Origin: an uncultured Acidiphilium sp. | GTDB taxonomy: Bacteria > Bacillota > Clostridia > Christensenellales > Borkfalkiaceae | Direction: 5' to 3' | NCBI GenBank assembly: GCA_902495325.1 | Contig: CABUWK010000017.1 | Span: 1-40,330 of the forward strand | DNA: 40,330 nucleotides | In this document: positions 24,725-32,586 of the stretch, in pieces | How positions within the stretch are numbered: position 1 is the stretch's first letter | How the letters are laid out: every line of letters starts with the position of its first letter | Translations under genes and position numbers: made by a program | Notes under the pieces: model-generated | The model's input: only the letters and a program-made list of their open reading frames with translations | Told to the model about the DNA's origin: nothing | Databases searched by the model: none

Positions 24725-25177
24725 ATGAATTTCGCTGAGTTGTATGAAACGCTTGTCGCAAGCCTCGGAGCGGCGTTTGTATTGCTTTGTTTCGTCGCTC
24801 TGATCCTTTTCGCGGTCTTTGTAATCGCGATGTGGTGGAATATTTTCAAAAAGGCGTGGCTTCGCGGCTGGAGAGTTCTGATCCCGATCCTCAACGTTTA
24901 CACGGTTTTTAAAGTTGCGGATAAGAAGGGGTCTTTCTGGATCGCGCTTTTGTTATCCGTTGCGTCTTCCGTGCTTTCCGCTTTGAACCTCGGATACGTC
25001 GTGACGGGTTTGTTTACTATTGTTCTCGGGATCTGCTGGATCATTCTGGAATTTTCCGTAGCATTTTCCCTTGCCGAACTGTTCGGGTACGGGAAATGGT
25101 TCGGCGTCGGGTTGGTCCTTCTTCCGATCGTGTTTCTGCCCATTCTCGCGTTTGGCAGATCGGAATATATGGGATAA
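24725..25177 (+). CDS. Small multi-pass membrane protein (DUF5684-like)
   Basis: A 150-residue protein with four predicted membrane segments (about 13-37, 68-90, 95-115, 128-147). The cytoplasmic loop KAWLRGWRVLIPILNVYTVFKVADKKGSFW, with WxxLIPxxN, and the final LLPIVFLPILAFG resemble DUF5684 or related DUF805-like membrane proteins. The ribosome site TTGGAGAAAA precedes ATG. Function unknown. Confidence 0.8.
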   Translation: MNFAELYETLVASLGAAFVLLCFVALILFAVFVIAMWWNIFKKAWLRGWRVLIPILNVYTVFKVADKKGSFWIALLLSVASSVLSALNLGYVVTGLFTIVLGICWIILEFSVAFSLAELFGYGKWFGVGLVLLPIVFLPILAFGRSEYMG

Positions 25178-25258
25178 ACCGCGGATCTGAAAAAGGGGAA
25201 ATGAAATAAACGCATGCGCGCGGCAACGGGCAACTTCCGTTCCGCGCCGAAAAACAAT

Positions 25259-26644
25259 ATGAAGAAAAACAGAGAAATAAACCTTTGCGAAGGGTCGATC
25301 GTAAAAAAGATGATCCTTTATGCCCTTCCGCTTTTATTGACAAATGTTCTGCAACTTTTATTCAACGCGGCGGACGTAGCCGTGCTCGGCATTTTCGTGA
25401 GCGATCAGGCTGTCGCGGCGGTCGGCGCGACGAGCGCTCTGATCAATCTGATCGTCGGGCTGTTCGTCGGTTTGTCCGTCGGGGCAAACGTGCTGATCGC
25501 CCGTTTTGCCGGAGCGGGCGATGCGGAACGCGCACACAAAACGGTCGGGACTTCCGTGATCGTAAGCGTGATCACGGGCGTGATCCTTGCCGCGGTCGGA
25601 TATTTCGGGGCGGAAACCTTCCTCAGAAGGATGGACTGCCCGGATAACGTGATCGACATGGCGGCGAAATATCTCCGCATTTATTTTCTCGGAATGCCGA
25701 TCATGATGCTTTACAATTACTGCGCCGCCATTCTGCGCGCCGTCGGTGATACTTTGCGTCCCCTGTTTTATCTCGTGATCGGCGGGGTGGTGAACGTCGG
25801 GCTTAACCTGTTTTTCGTCGTGGTGCTGAAAAAGGACGTGGAAGGGGTTGCGATCGCCACCGTTTCCTCGCAGGCGATTTCCGCAGTTCTTTCCGTGATC
25901 ACCATTTCCCGCGAAAAAGGGTGTTCTTCCTTAAAAAGGCAGTATTTGAAAATATACAAAAAAGAACTGCTCGATATGATGAAAGTCGGGATTCCCGCAG
26001 GGTTGCAGGGGTGTGTGTTTTCGATCTCGAACGTTCTGATCCAGGCGAATATCAACAGCTTCGGCGATCTTGCCGTATCCGGAAATACCGTGGCAAGCCA
26101 GTTCGACAGTTTTATTTATCAGGCAATGTATTCGATCGCTCTTTCCGCGCTCGCGTTTGTCAGTCAGAATCTCGGTGCGGGAAATCTTGCGAGGGTCAGA
26201 AAGTCGGTCAGGACGTCTCTGATCGTCGTTACGATCGTCGGGATCGCAGTCAGCGGGATCGTCATTCTGTTCGATCGCGAACTTTACTCCATCATTACCA
26301 AAAGCGATCAGGTGATCGATTATGCCGTGCTTCGTCTGTATTATGTGGCAACGCCCTATTTCCTTTGCGGTATCATGGACGTGATGAGCAATTCCGTCCG
26401 CGGGCTCGGGCATTCCACGCTCGCGATGATCGTAAGCCTTTTCGGCAGTTGCGTGTTCCGTATTATCTGGCTGAAAACGGTTTATTATCTGAATCCGACG
26501 CTCGACATGGTGTATGTCGTATATCCCGTCAGCTGGGCGCTTACGGCGATCATATTCTTTGTCCTTTATTTCCCTCTTTTAAAGAAAACAAAAAAGACCC
26601 TTGCGATGCAGGGGCAACGGTCCGACGCCGTTTCGGATTGTTGA
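25259..26644 (+). CDS. MATE family efflux transporter
   Basis: A 12-helix sodium- or proton-driven drug exporter. The 461 residues open with the family start KEINLCEGS-like NREINLCEGSIVKKMILYALPLLLTNVLQLLFNAADVAVLG and repeat the fold in a second half after about 235 (KVGIPAGLQGCVFSISNVLIQANIN). Pairs such as GLFVGLSVGANVLIARF and SQNLGAGNLARVRKS are typical. ATG 25259 lies at the family start; an in-frame ATG at 25214 adds 15 hydrophilic residues and has a weak ribosome site. Confidence 0.92.
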   Translation: MKKNREINLCEGSIVKKMILYALPLLLTNVLQLLFNAADVAVLGIFVSDQAVAAVGATSALINLIVGLFVGLSVGANVLIARFAGAGDAERAHKTVGTSVIVSVITGVILAAVGYFGAETFLRRMDCPDNVIDMAAKYLRIYFLGMPIMMLYNYCAAILRAVGDTLRPLFYLVIGGVVNVGLNLFFVVVLKKDVEGVAIATVSSQAISAVLSVITISREKGCSSLKRQYLKIYKKELLDMMKVGIPAGLQGCVFSISNVLIQANINSFGDLAVSGNTVASQFDSFIYQAMYSIALSALAFVSQNLGAGNLARVRKSVRTSLIVVTIVGIAVSGIVILFDRELYSIITKSDQVIDYAVLRLYYVATPYFLCGIMDVMSNSVRGLGHSTLAMIVSLFGSCVFRIIWLKTVYYLNPTLDMVYVVYPVSWALTAIIFFVLYFPLLKKTKKTLAMQGQRSDAVSDC

Positions 26645-26680
26645 AAAACGGCATTTATCGGCTTATAGCCTTTTATCGTT

Positions 26681-26709
26681 AAAAACGCTCCGCTTTGCGG
26701 GGCGTTTTT
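26681..26709. terminator. Terminator after the MATE gene
   Basis: AAAAACGCTCCGC, loop TTT, GCGGGGCGTTTTT, with A and T runs at both ends, so it may also end the minus-strand small gene at 26771. Confidence 0.85.
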
Positions 26710-26770
26710 CCGTCGGGTCGGGAGGGGAAACAAAAACAGCGTAGGCGAATGCCGGGGCTGAATGCGGGCT

Positions 26771-26869
26771 CTATCTTTTTTTATTCTTCCCGACCTGAAA
26801 CATTGCCATCAGAACAACGCCGAGGTTTGCCCCCGCCACGAGTCCTGCGGAAAAACCGAGCCAGAACAT
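26771..26869 (-). CDS. 32-residue small membrane protein (DUF3789-like)
   Basis: A short open frame not expected from length alone but backed by a strong ribosome site: AAAGGAG ends seven bases before the ATG on the minus strand. The product starts MFWLGFSAGLVAGANLG, then VVLMAMFQVGKNKKR: a single membrane helix with a Gly-rich face and a basic end, like the DUF3789-type peptides common in Firmicutes and their phages. A GC-rich nine-base hairpin (26883-26910) directly precedes the ribosome site, so its translation may be controlled. Its position is between two terminators, so it is likely a monocistronic unit, though no clear promoter was found. Confidence 0.7.
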   Translation of the reverse strand: MFWLGFSAGLVAGANLGVVLMAMFQVGKNKKR

Positions 26870-26882
26870 GGGATTCTCCTTT

Positions 26883-26910
26883 CCGCCTGCCTCCGACCGG
26901 CGGCAGGCGG
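26883..26910 (-). promoter_or_regulatory. Leader hairpin of the small membrane protein gene
   Basis: CCGCCTGCC and GGCAGGCGG pair across a ten-base loop and end right at the AAAGGAG of the gene. It has no T run, so termination is unlikely; control of ribosome access or mRNA stability is a guess. Confidence 0.5.
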
Positions 26911-26973
26911 CTACGAAATATTTTATTCCGTTTATTGACGATTTGTTCCCGTTTTATACCTTTTTCCCGGAAA

Positions 26974-27006
26974 GAAAAAACCGAAGGGCGGAAAACCGCT
27001 CTTCGG
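26974..27006 (-). terminator. Terminator of galK
   Basis: On the minus strand: CCGAAGAGCGG, loop TTTT, CCGCCCTTCGG, then TTTTTT. The stem has one mismatched pair. It lies about 77 bases after the galactokinase stop. Confidence 0.85.
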
Positions 27007-27082
27007 CTTTTGCCGGGAAAAACGAATTTCCCGGAAAGCGACGTAAGTCGTGTGACGCAAGTTGAAAAACGGCAGCCCGGCA

Positions 27083-28297
27083 TCAAAGCATTTCGGCGGC
27101 GCCGAAGGGGCGGACGTCGGCGCGGAAAACGTTTGCTTTCCCGAAAACGTTTGTCATTTCCTTTTCGTAAGAAGGGGTTTCTTCTTCCGGAACGACCGCG
27201 AGGATAGATCCGGCAAAGCCGCCCCCGTGCACGCGGACGGCGCCGTTTTTTAAGATGCGGCGGGAAACTTCGATACCGAGCATGACCCGTTGATCCGTTT
27301 CGCCGGGCACCATGCAGTTCTGCAATCTTGTTTCGGAAGAGATCCCGGATCCGTTGACGGCGGCGAGAAAAGAGGAATAATCTTTATTCTTAAGCGCTTT
27401 CGCCGCACTTTCCACCCTTTCGTTTTCTTCGTAAAAATGCAAAGCACGCAGGACGGCTCTTCCGCCGAGTTTATCGGAAACGGCGGCGATCCCGGCATAA
27501 AATTCGCGGTAGGGAACGTCTCGCAGAACCTTTTTCCCGAAGAAGGAAGCAACGGCTTCCATTTCGCTCCGGATCGCGGCGTAATGGGGGGTGAGAGCGG
27601 CATGATTGCCGCCGGTATTGGTGATAACGAGGTTATAGCCTTCGATCCCGCCCGGTTGCTCCGTTACGGGACAGGACGGATCCTTAAAATCGATTTTTAC
27701 GAGCGAGCCGATCGCAATGCCGCTCTGATCCAATAAACCGCAGGGTTTTCCGAAATATACGTTTTCCGCATATTGCGCCGTAACGGCTTTATCGAACGGG
27801 GTCAATGCGCCGCCGAGATAGTATCGGTTAAAAATTTCAGCGATCAGAACTTCATATGCGGCGGAGGATGAGACCCCTGCGCCCTTGAATACGTTGCTCG
27901 TGAGGCATGCCGTAAAACCGCCGATCTCATAGCCTTTTTCGATGAGGGCGTGCGCGACCCCGCGCGTGAGTGCGGCGGACGTTCCCGTTTCTTTCGGCTT
28001 TCGCCCGGTGTCTTTCAGATCGATCACGATCGGCGCGTAACCTTCGGAGCAGATCTTGACTTTGTCGTCTTCTCTTTTTTTAACGGCGGCAAGAATGTCG
28101 CATGAGATCGCCGCCACGATCACGAGCCCGTGGTTGTGGTCGGTGTGGTTACCGAGGATCTCCGCCCGCCCGGGGGAGGAAAAAATCCGTTCGCACGGGG
28201 TGTTTTCGCCTTTGAAAAAGGCTTGTTTCAGTTTTTCGATCCTTGCCGCGGCGGCTGCTTCGTCGACGTGCGCGCCGTAATAAGATGTGTAATTCAT
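27083..28297 (-). CDS. galK: Galactokinase
   Basis: Phosphorylates galactose to galactose 1-phosphate, the first step of the Leloir pathway. All GHMP motifs are present in 404 residues: GRAEILGNHTDHNHG near residue 45, the phosphate loop GAGVSSSAAYEVL near 135-145, the acidic CGLLDQSG and the final VHGGGFAGSILAVVP. The start is ATG 28297 preceded by TTGAGGGAATTT; an in-frame TTG at 28309 lies within this ribosome site. It is not next to galE or galT here. Its long leader carries a strong hairpin, and the promoter is at 28422-28450. N-acetylgalactosamine or mucin sugar kinases of the same family are an alternative. Confidence 0.92.
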   Translation of the reverse strand: MNYTSYYGAHVDEAAAAARIEKLKQAFFKGENTPCERIFSSPGRAEILGNHTDHNHGLVIVAAISCDILAAVKKREDDKVKICSEGYAPIVIDLKDTGRKPKETGTSAALTRGVAHALIEKGYEIGGFTACLTSNVFKGAGVSSSAAYEVLIAEIFNRYYLGGALTPFDKAVTAQYAENVYFGKPCGLLDQSGIAIGSLVKIDFKDPSCPVTEQPGGIEGYNLVITNTGGNHAALTPHYAAIRSEMEAVASFFGKKVLRDVPYREFYAGIAAVSDKLGGRAVLRALHFYEENERVESAAKALKNKDYSSFLAAVNGSGISSETRLQNCMVPGETDQRVMLGIEVSRRILKNGAVRVHGGGFAGSILAVVPEEETPSYEKEMTNVFGKANVFRADVRPFGAAEML

Positions 28298-28331
28298 AAA
28301 TTCCCTCAAGTCCGGATCCTACTTGTCCCGC

Positions 28332-28373
28332 GCGATCGCTGCGTTTGTTTTTTTTAAAACAAAACGCGACCGC
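28332..28373 (-). promoter_or_regulatory. Long hairpin in the galK leader
   Basis: GCGTTTGTTTT and AAAACAAAACGC pair around a T/A-rich loop and are extended by GCGATCGC with GCGACCGC. Transcription of the minus strand would cross it before the galactokinase ribosome site. A T run is missing in the right place, so a simple terminator is not supported. Confidence 0.5.
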
Positions 28374-28421
28374 AAAAATACGCTCGTGTGGATACCGATT
28401 ATTTATTTTGAGATTGATCTT

Positions 28422-28450
28422 ATTTTACCATATTGCGGGCATAATGGCAA
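28422..28450 (-). promoter_or_regulatory. Promoter of galK
   Basis: On the minus strand: TTGCCA (28450-28445), 17-base spacer, TAAAAT (28427-28422). The spacer ends in AATATGG as in the rpsB promoter. The leader is about 120 bases. Confidence 0.75.
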
Positions 28451-28574
28451 GCGAACGGGGAGCGTCTTTTGCGTTCCGTAAATTTTTTCTTTCCGGGGAA
28501 AATGTTTTTTAATCTTTTCGGAGAAATGCCGTAAATAAGATGATTTTTTTCCCCGGATATGATAAAATAATAAC

Positions 28575-30569
28575 ATGAAAAGAAATATCGGAAACGTAAC
28601 GCTTCGGATAAAAGCGATTTGCGCGGCGGTTGCGGTTTTCTGCGCGGCGGGTCTTTTTTTGTTTCTGCCCGGGGAAAAGTCGGCATTTGCGGGGACCGGT
28701 ATCTCGGTCCCGGAAGTTTCCGCCGGAGCGGAAACGGAGGAGATCGGATGCCCGGTCGTCGGCGTTGAATTCGCGGACGGAGAAACGACGTTTGATGCTC
28801 AAGCGGTGCAAACGGCGAATGCGGCGTTCGGGGAAGACGAATACAGTCTGAAAAATTTTATTTCGGCAAATACGAACGGTAAAGTTTCGGTTGTGCCTTC
28901 TTATGCGGCAACGGTCAGGATCGAAAAAACTTCTTCTTATTTTGTACCTGCCTATCTTTACGGGGCGGGAAAATGGGAGCTCGTGAACGAAGAGGGGTAT
29001 GACAACCGTTGTTATGACGAAAACGGGAACGTTGTTCCCGCCGGCGAGGGGAAAAAGAGCATCGGATATTTCGCGCGGGAACAGGAACTTATCCGTCTTG
29101 TTTTAAGCGGACTGACGGAGAAAACCGATCTCGATTTTTCTTCGTTCGATCGCGACGGCGACGGAGAGATCGACGGGTTATGTCTGTTGTTCGGTTCCCC
29201 CGTAACGGTGGAGAGCGTGAAAAATTACGGTTCGGGAACGATTTTCTGGCCCCATCAGAGCAGCGTTTATTACGGAGATACGAAAACGGCGGCTTCGCTG
29301 TACTATACGGGCGGTAAGAATTACGACGACGCTTTTCCGGTCGTTCGCATCGGAAACAAAATCGCGCGGCGATATCTCGCAATGTCTTTCGACTATTTCG
29401 GCGAAGGAGGCAAAAAAGCGGGGCTTACGGGAAATTCCGTTTTGTGTCACGAATTCATGCACATTCTCGGCGTTGCCGATTATTACCCTTACGACGGTTC
29501 GGATACAGAATACGTCGGCGAGCTCGATATTATGGATCGCAATGCGGAAGTTCCGCAGCTATCCCTTTCTTACATAAGGCAAAAATTCGGCTGGCTGGAA
29601 GAAGGCGAGAACATTCTTGCGGCGGAAACGGGCGGAGAGTATACCTTATTCCCCGTCGAATCCGGAGAAAGCGAAGTGAAAGCCTATAAGATCGTGCTTG
29701 ACGATTACGACGAAAAAAAGGAAACCTTTTACGTCGAATACCGCAGCGATCGCTATTCCTTCGGCAAAGGATTATCCGACTCCGGGCTTATCCTTTACCG
29801 GGTGAACGAAAGCAACGCTTATATCGATTATACGGGTGAAAAGGGGAATGTCGATTACGGCAATATGTACGGAGAACCGGAAATCTACGTTTTCCGCGAC
29901 TGGCAGCTTGAAAATATTTTTACAAAAGAATATGCCGTTAGAAAGGAGATCTCGTCCCGCGGGAAATGTTATGCTTATCTCGGGTTGTCTCCCGTTTCGT
30001 CTTACGGCGGAGCGAACGCGAAACGCAATCTCGTCACCTATTCCGACGGCGAAAACAGCAACGTCGCTATAAAAGTTTTAAGCGAAAACCGGGACGGATC
30101 GATTTCTTTCCGTTTGGATCTCCCCGTCGCGAGCCGTGCGGAAGACGAAGAGAAAATAGCCGTTTTATCGCCTTCGGCGGGTATATTTTCGGATGAAGGC
30201 GGAAGAGAATATCTCTCTTTCGATTACGGCGTGAGAACGGGAGAGGTGTTTGTTTTCGAAACAAAAGAAAAAATCGGCGAACCGGATGCCGCGGCTCTTG
30301 CCGAAGGGAAGTACGGCGCGACGAAAAAGGTGCCCGTGTCCTTCCGCAAAACGTTTCTTGGGAAAAGCGACGGAAAAACGTACGTTTATGTGTGCGCCCG
30401 TCACGGGAACGATTATACCGAGGTTTCTGTGTTCGGACGCGAAGGGACAAATAAGGGAGAGGTAAAGATAAATCTGCCCGTTGTGGCGGCGATCGTGTTC
30501 GGCGCGACGGCGGCGGTCGTGATCGTTATCGCGGGCGCAATATCGAATATCAGAAAAAAGAGAGGATGA
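28575..30569 (+). CDS. Secreted M6-like zinc metalloprotease with C-terminal membrane anchor
   Basis: A 664-residue protein similar to immune inhibitor A-type M6 peptidases. It has a signal peptide (KAICAAVAVFCAAGLFLFL). The zinc motif HEFMHILGVADYY (HExxHxxGxxD) begins at residue 292, preceded by the DFSSFDRDGDGEIDG calcium-binding style loop and FWPHQSS. After the motif comes LDIMDRN with the Met turn, typical of M6. The C-terminal third is beta-rich, and a single helix (AAIVFGATAAVVIVIAGAI) near 640-658 anchors it, with a basic tail. TAAAAT (28563-28568) lies six bases before the start and no ribosome site is visible, so this mRNA may be leaderless. It overlaps a downstream membrane gene operon. 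Confidence 0.86.
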   Translation: MKRNIGNVTLRIKAICAAVAVFCAAGLFLFLPGEKSAFAGTGISVPEVSAGAETEEIGCPVVGVEFADGETTFDAQAVQTANAAFGEDEYSLKNFISANTNGKVSVVPSYAATVRIEKTSSYFVPAYLYGAGKWELVNEEGYDNRCYDENGNVVPAGEGKKSIGYFAREQELIRLVLSGLTEKTDLDFSSFDRDGDGEIDGLCLLFGSPVTVESVKNYGSGTIFWPHQSSVYYGDTKTAASLYYTGGKNYDDAFPVVRIGNKIARRYLAMSFDYFGEGGKKAGLTGNSVLCHEFMHILGVADYYPYDGSDTEYVGELDIMDRNAEVPQLSLSYIRQKFGWLEEGENILAAETGGEYTLFPVESGESEVKAYKIVLDDYDEKKETFYVEYRSDRYSFGKGLSDSGLILYRVNESNAYIDYTGEKGNVDYGNMYGEPEIYVFRDWQLENIFTKEYAVRKEISSRGKCYAYLGLSPVSSYGGANAKRNLVTYSDGENSNVAIKVLSENRDGSISFRLDLPVASRAEDEEKIAVLSPSAGIFSDEGGREYLSFDYGVRTGEVFVFETKEKIGEPDAAALAEGKYGATKKVPVSFRKTFLGKSDGKTYVYVCARHGNDYTEVSVFGREGTNKGEVKINLPVVAAIVFGATAAVVIVIAGAISNIRKKRG

Positions 30570-30572
30570 AAG

Positions 30573-31505
30573 ATGCAGGAAGATCATAACGACGATTTGT
30601 TTGACGACGGCGCGTTCGCTCATCCGTCCGGAAACGGCGGGGATGCGGACCGCGCGGGCGGAGCGGAGAGAAAAGACGAAACGGCGAAAGCGGGAATCGT
30701 GAATCCGGTCGAAAGCAACGCGGGAAACGCGGGCAACGAAAAGACGGTCGAAAACGGCATCCCGGATGCGGGAAGCGAAAGACCGATCGGAGCGGATTAT
30801 TTTTCTTCGGTTCCTTATCCCGATACGAAAAGCGTTTCCGACGGGAAAGCGGATGATCCCGGAGAAACGGGCGTGAGCCGGGCGGAAAACGCCGCGCAGA
30901 CCCCGATCGCTGCTGCCGGGGATAACGGGAATTATTTCGATTATACGCGGGCGTCCTGCGGCGGACAGACTGCGGGAAACCCGCAGAACCCGGGCAACGG
31001 GCAAGCGCCTTACGGCGGACAGAATCCGTATGGCGGGCAGAATCCGTACGGCGGACAAAATAATTACAGAAATTACGGAAAAGGGGAAAGGGCTCCTTAC
31101 GGGGGAACGAATCCTTACGTTTCGGTGCAAAACGAACCCGTACCCGATGACTTCAAACCCGTTTCGGGGGCGGGAAGAGTGCTCGGCATCGTCTCGATGG
31201 TGTGCGGCATTCTCTCCGTTCTGGGGTGTTGCTGTATGGGCGTGTTTCTCGCGTCGGCGATCGCCGGTATCATAACTTCCGCCATTTCTTTTAAAAAGGA
31301 CGGCAGCAACGGCTTTGCGGTCGCGGGGCTCGTAACGAGCATCGTCGGCGTGATTTTCAACGTGATCATGATCATTGTTTTTGCCGTTAACGGATCTGTG
31401 TTTCCGCCCGATACGAGCGAACCTTCGGAACCGGAAAGCGATATTATCATCGGCGCGATCACTTACGGGATCGAATGGCTGAAAGCCGCGTTTATGAAAG
31501 CATAA
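30573..31505 (+). CDS. DUF4190-like membrane protein with Gly/Asn/Gln-rich repeats
   Basis: A 310-residue protein. The first 190 residues are low complexity, rich in Gly, Asn, Asp and Ala, and include three YGGQNP-type repeats encoded by 18-base tandem units at 31011-31064. After that come two membrane segments with an intervening loop (GIVSMVCGILSVLGCCCMGVFLASAIAGIITSAIS; GFAVAGLVTSIVGVIFNVIMIIVFAV), the DUF4190 pattern. It starts three bases after the M6 gene stop with AGAGGATGA as ribosome site, so it is in the same operon. The disordered part may tie it to other surface proteins. Confidence 0.82.
   Translation: MQEDHNDDLFDDGAFAHPSGNGGDADRAGGAERKDETAKAGIVNPVESNAGNAGNEKTVENGIPDAGSERPIGADYFSSVPYPDTKSVSDGKADDPGETGVSRAENAAQTPIAAAGDNGNYFDYTRASCGGQTAGNPQNPGNGQAPYGGQNPYGGQNPYGGQNNYRNYGKGERAPYGGTNPYVSVQNEPVPDDFKPVSGAGRVLGIVSMVCGILSVLGCCCMGVFLASAIAGIITSAISFKKDGSNGFAVAGLVTSIVGVIFNVIMIIVFAVNGSVFPPDTSEPSEPESDIIIGAITYGIEWLKAAFMKA
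31011..31064 (+). repeat. Three 18-base tandem repeats inside the DUF4190-like gene
   Basis: TACGGCGGACAGAATCCG, TATGGCGGGCAGAATCCG and TACGGCGGACAAAATAAT follow each other in frame and encode YGGQNP, YGGQNP and YGGQNN. Silent third-base differences point to old or selected copies. Confidence 0.85.
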
Positions 31506-31550
31506 AACGCTCTATAAGCCGATAAACGAAAAATTTCAGCGGGTGAAATT

Positions 31551-32048
31551 ATGGCGGAAAGCAGAATGCCGCCGGAAAGCGGCGGGAGACGGAACGAAAA
31601 AACGGGCGGGCGCAAGCCTGCCTTTTTCGCTTGCGGCAAAATGGGGATCGCGGCGGCTTTGCGGTTTTTCCGGAAGATATCGCCCGTTCTGCCCGTATGC
31701 GCCGCGGCGGCGATTTTGGTTTTTGCAAGGCTTTCCGATCCGTTTGCGAAAGATACCGTTTTTTGTTTCGTCAACCGGGTGAGCGGGCTTCATTGCGGAA
31801 CGTGCGGACTTACGCGGGCGGCTTACTGCCTGACGGAAGGAGATATCCGCGGGGCGTTTTACTATCACTTTCTCTTTGCGGCGGGGTTGGTCCCGGCGAT
31901 CCTTCTTTCCACGGCGTATCTCGTCAATTTTTCGGCGGGGAAAAGAGCGATCCCTCTTCCCCGACTAAGATGGGCTTATTTTTACATTCTTCTCGCCTTG
32001 TTCGTCGCATTTCTGATCTTCCGCAACGCGACGGATATCGTTTACTGA
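31551..32048 (+). CDS. DUF2752-like membrane protein
   Basis: A 165-residue protein. The key motif is GLHCGTCGLTRAAYCL near residues 83-98, matching the DUF2752 pattern with two Cys around a Gly-Thr, then LTEGDIRGAFYYH and two membrane helices (LFAAGLVPAILLSTAYLV; FYILLALFVAFLI). The N-terminal 40 residues are basic and may be untranslated if a later Met is used. The ribosome site is weak (CGGGTG). No role is established for this family. Confidence 0.8.
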   Translation: MAESRMPPESGGRRNEKTGGRKPAFFACGKMGIAAALRFFRKISPVLPVCAAAAILVFARLSDPFAKDTVFCFVNRVSGLHCGTCGLTRAAYCLTEGDIRGAFYYHFLFAAGLVPAILLSTAYLVNFSAGKRAIPLPRLRWAYFYILLALFVAFLIFRNATDIVY

Positions 32049-32064
32049 GCGGAAACCGGCTCGT

Positions 32065-32344
32065 ATGCCAGACAAGAGTGATTCGAACCTTGCCAAAACG
32101 CCGCTATTTCCGTGCTTTTTGGCAAATTCTCGTTTGAAGTACGATGAGTACGTCTGCTACTTGTCTTTACTAAAAATCATCAAAAATATCGGCGTTTTGG
32201 TTGCGGGCAAGTCTGACGGCGGATTTTCAGACTAAGACAAGGCACGCGAACGGGTTAATACCTGAAGTATAAGCCGTGAGCATAACGAAGCATTAGTCAA
32301 AAATACGCCGCCAGACCACGGTTCGTATCGTTCTTGCCTGGCAT
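32065..32344. repeat. Dispersed 280-base palindromic element, complete copy
   Basis: The ends form an imperfect terminal inverted repeat of about 28 bases (ATGCCAGACAAGAGTGATTC and, reversed, ATGCCAGGCAAGAACGATAC, then CGAACC...). Inside are further stems: TTGCCAAAA with TTTTTGGCAA, CCAAAACGCCG with CGGCGTTTTGG, and AAGTCTGACGGCG with CGCCGCCAGAC. No protein is encoded. A second, partial copy is at 1-181. It resembles a MITE or a structured RNA gene; no target-site duplication was found. Confidence 0.85.
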
Positions 32345-32399
32345 GCGAAGTTTTTTACGACAAAAATTATAAAAAGAAAGAAAAACGGAGCGAAAACGT

Positions 32400-32428
32400 T
32401 TGCCAAACGGGCGGCGATATGGTAAAAT
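32400..32428 (+). promoter_or_regulatory. Promoter of rpsB-tsf
   Basis: TTGCCA (32400-32405), 17-base spacer ending GATATGG, TAAAAT (32423-32428). The leader is about 150 bases and carries two short hairpins (CCCGATTTCGGG at 32451; TCCCC with GGGGA at 32477 and 32496), a plausible place for feedback by S2, which is unproven. Confidence 0.75.
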
Positions 32429-32586
32429 AATAAACGCTATAAAATTCACACCCGATTTCGGGCGCCTTTCGTGCTTTCCCCAAATAAAAACTCAAGGGGA
32501 TCGTTGCGGCGCCGGAACTTCCGCGGGAAACGTCGTTTCTCCGGGAAGGGAAAAAGAAACGGGGAGGAATAACGGAGGAACTATTT

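Noticed and set aside
31011..31064. CRISPR-like or noncoding tandem repeat
   Set aside because: The 18-base units are in frame within a coding region and encode YGGQNP with silent differences.
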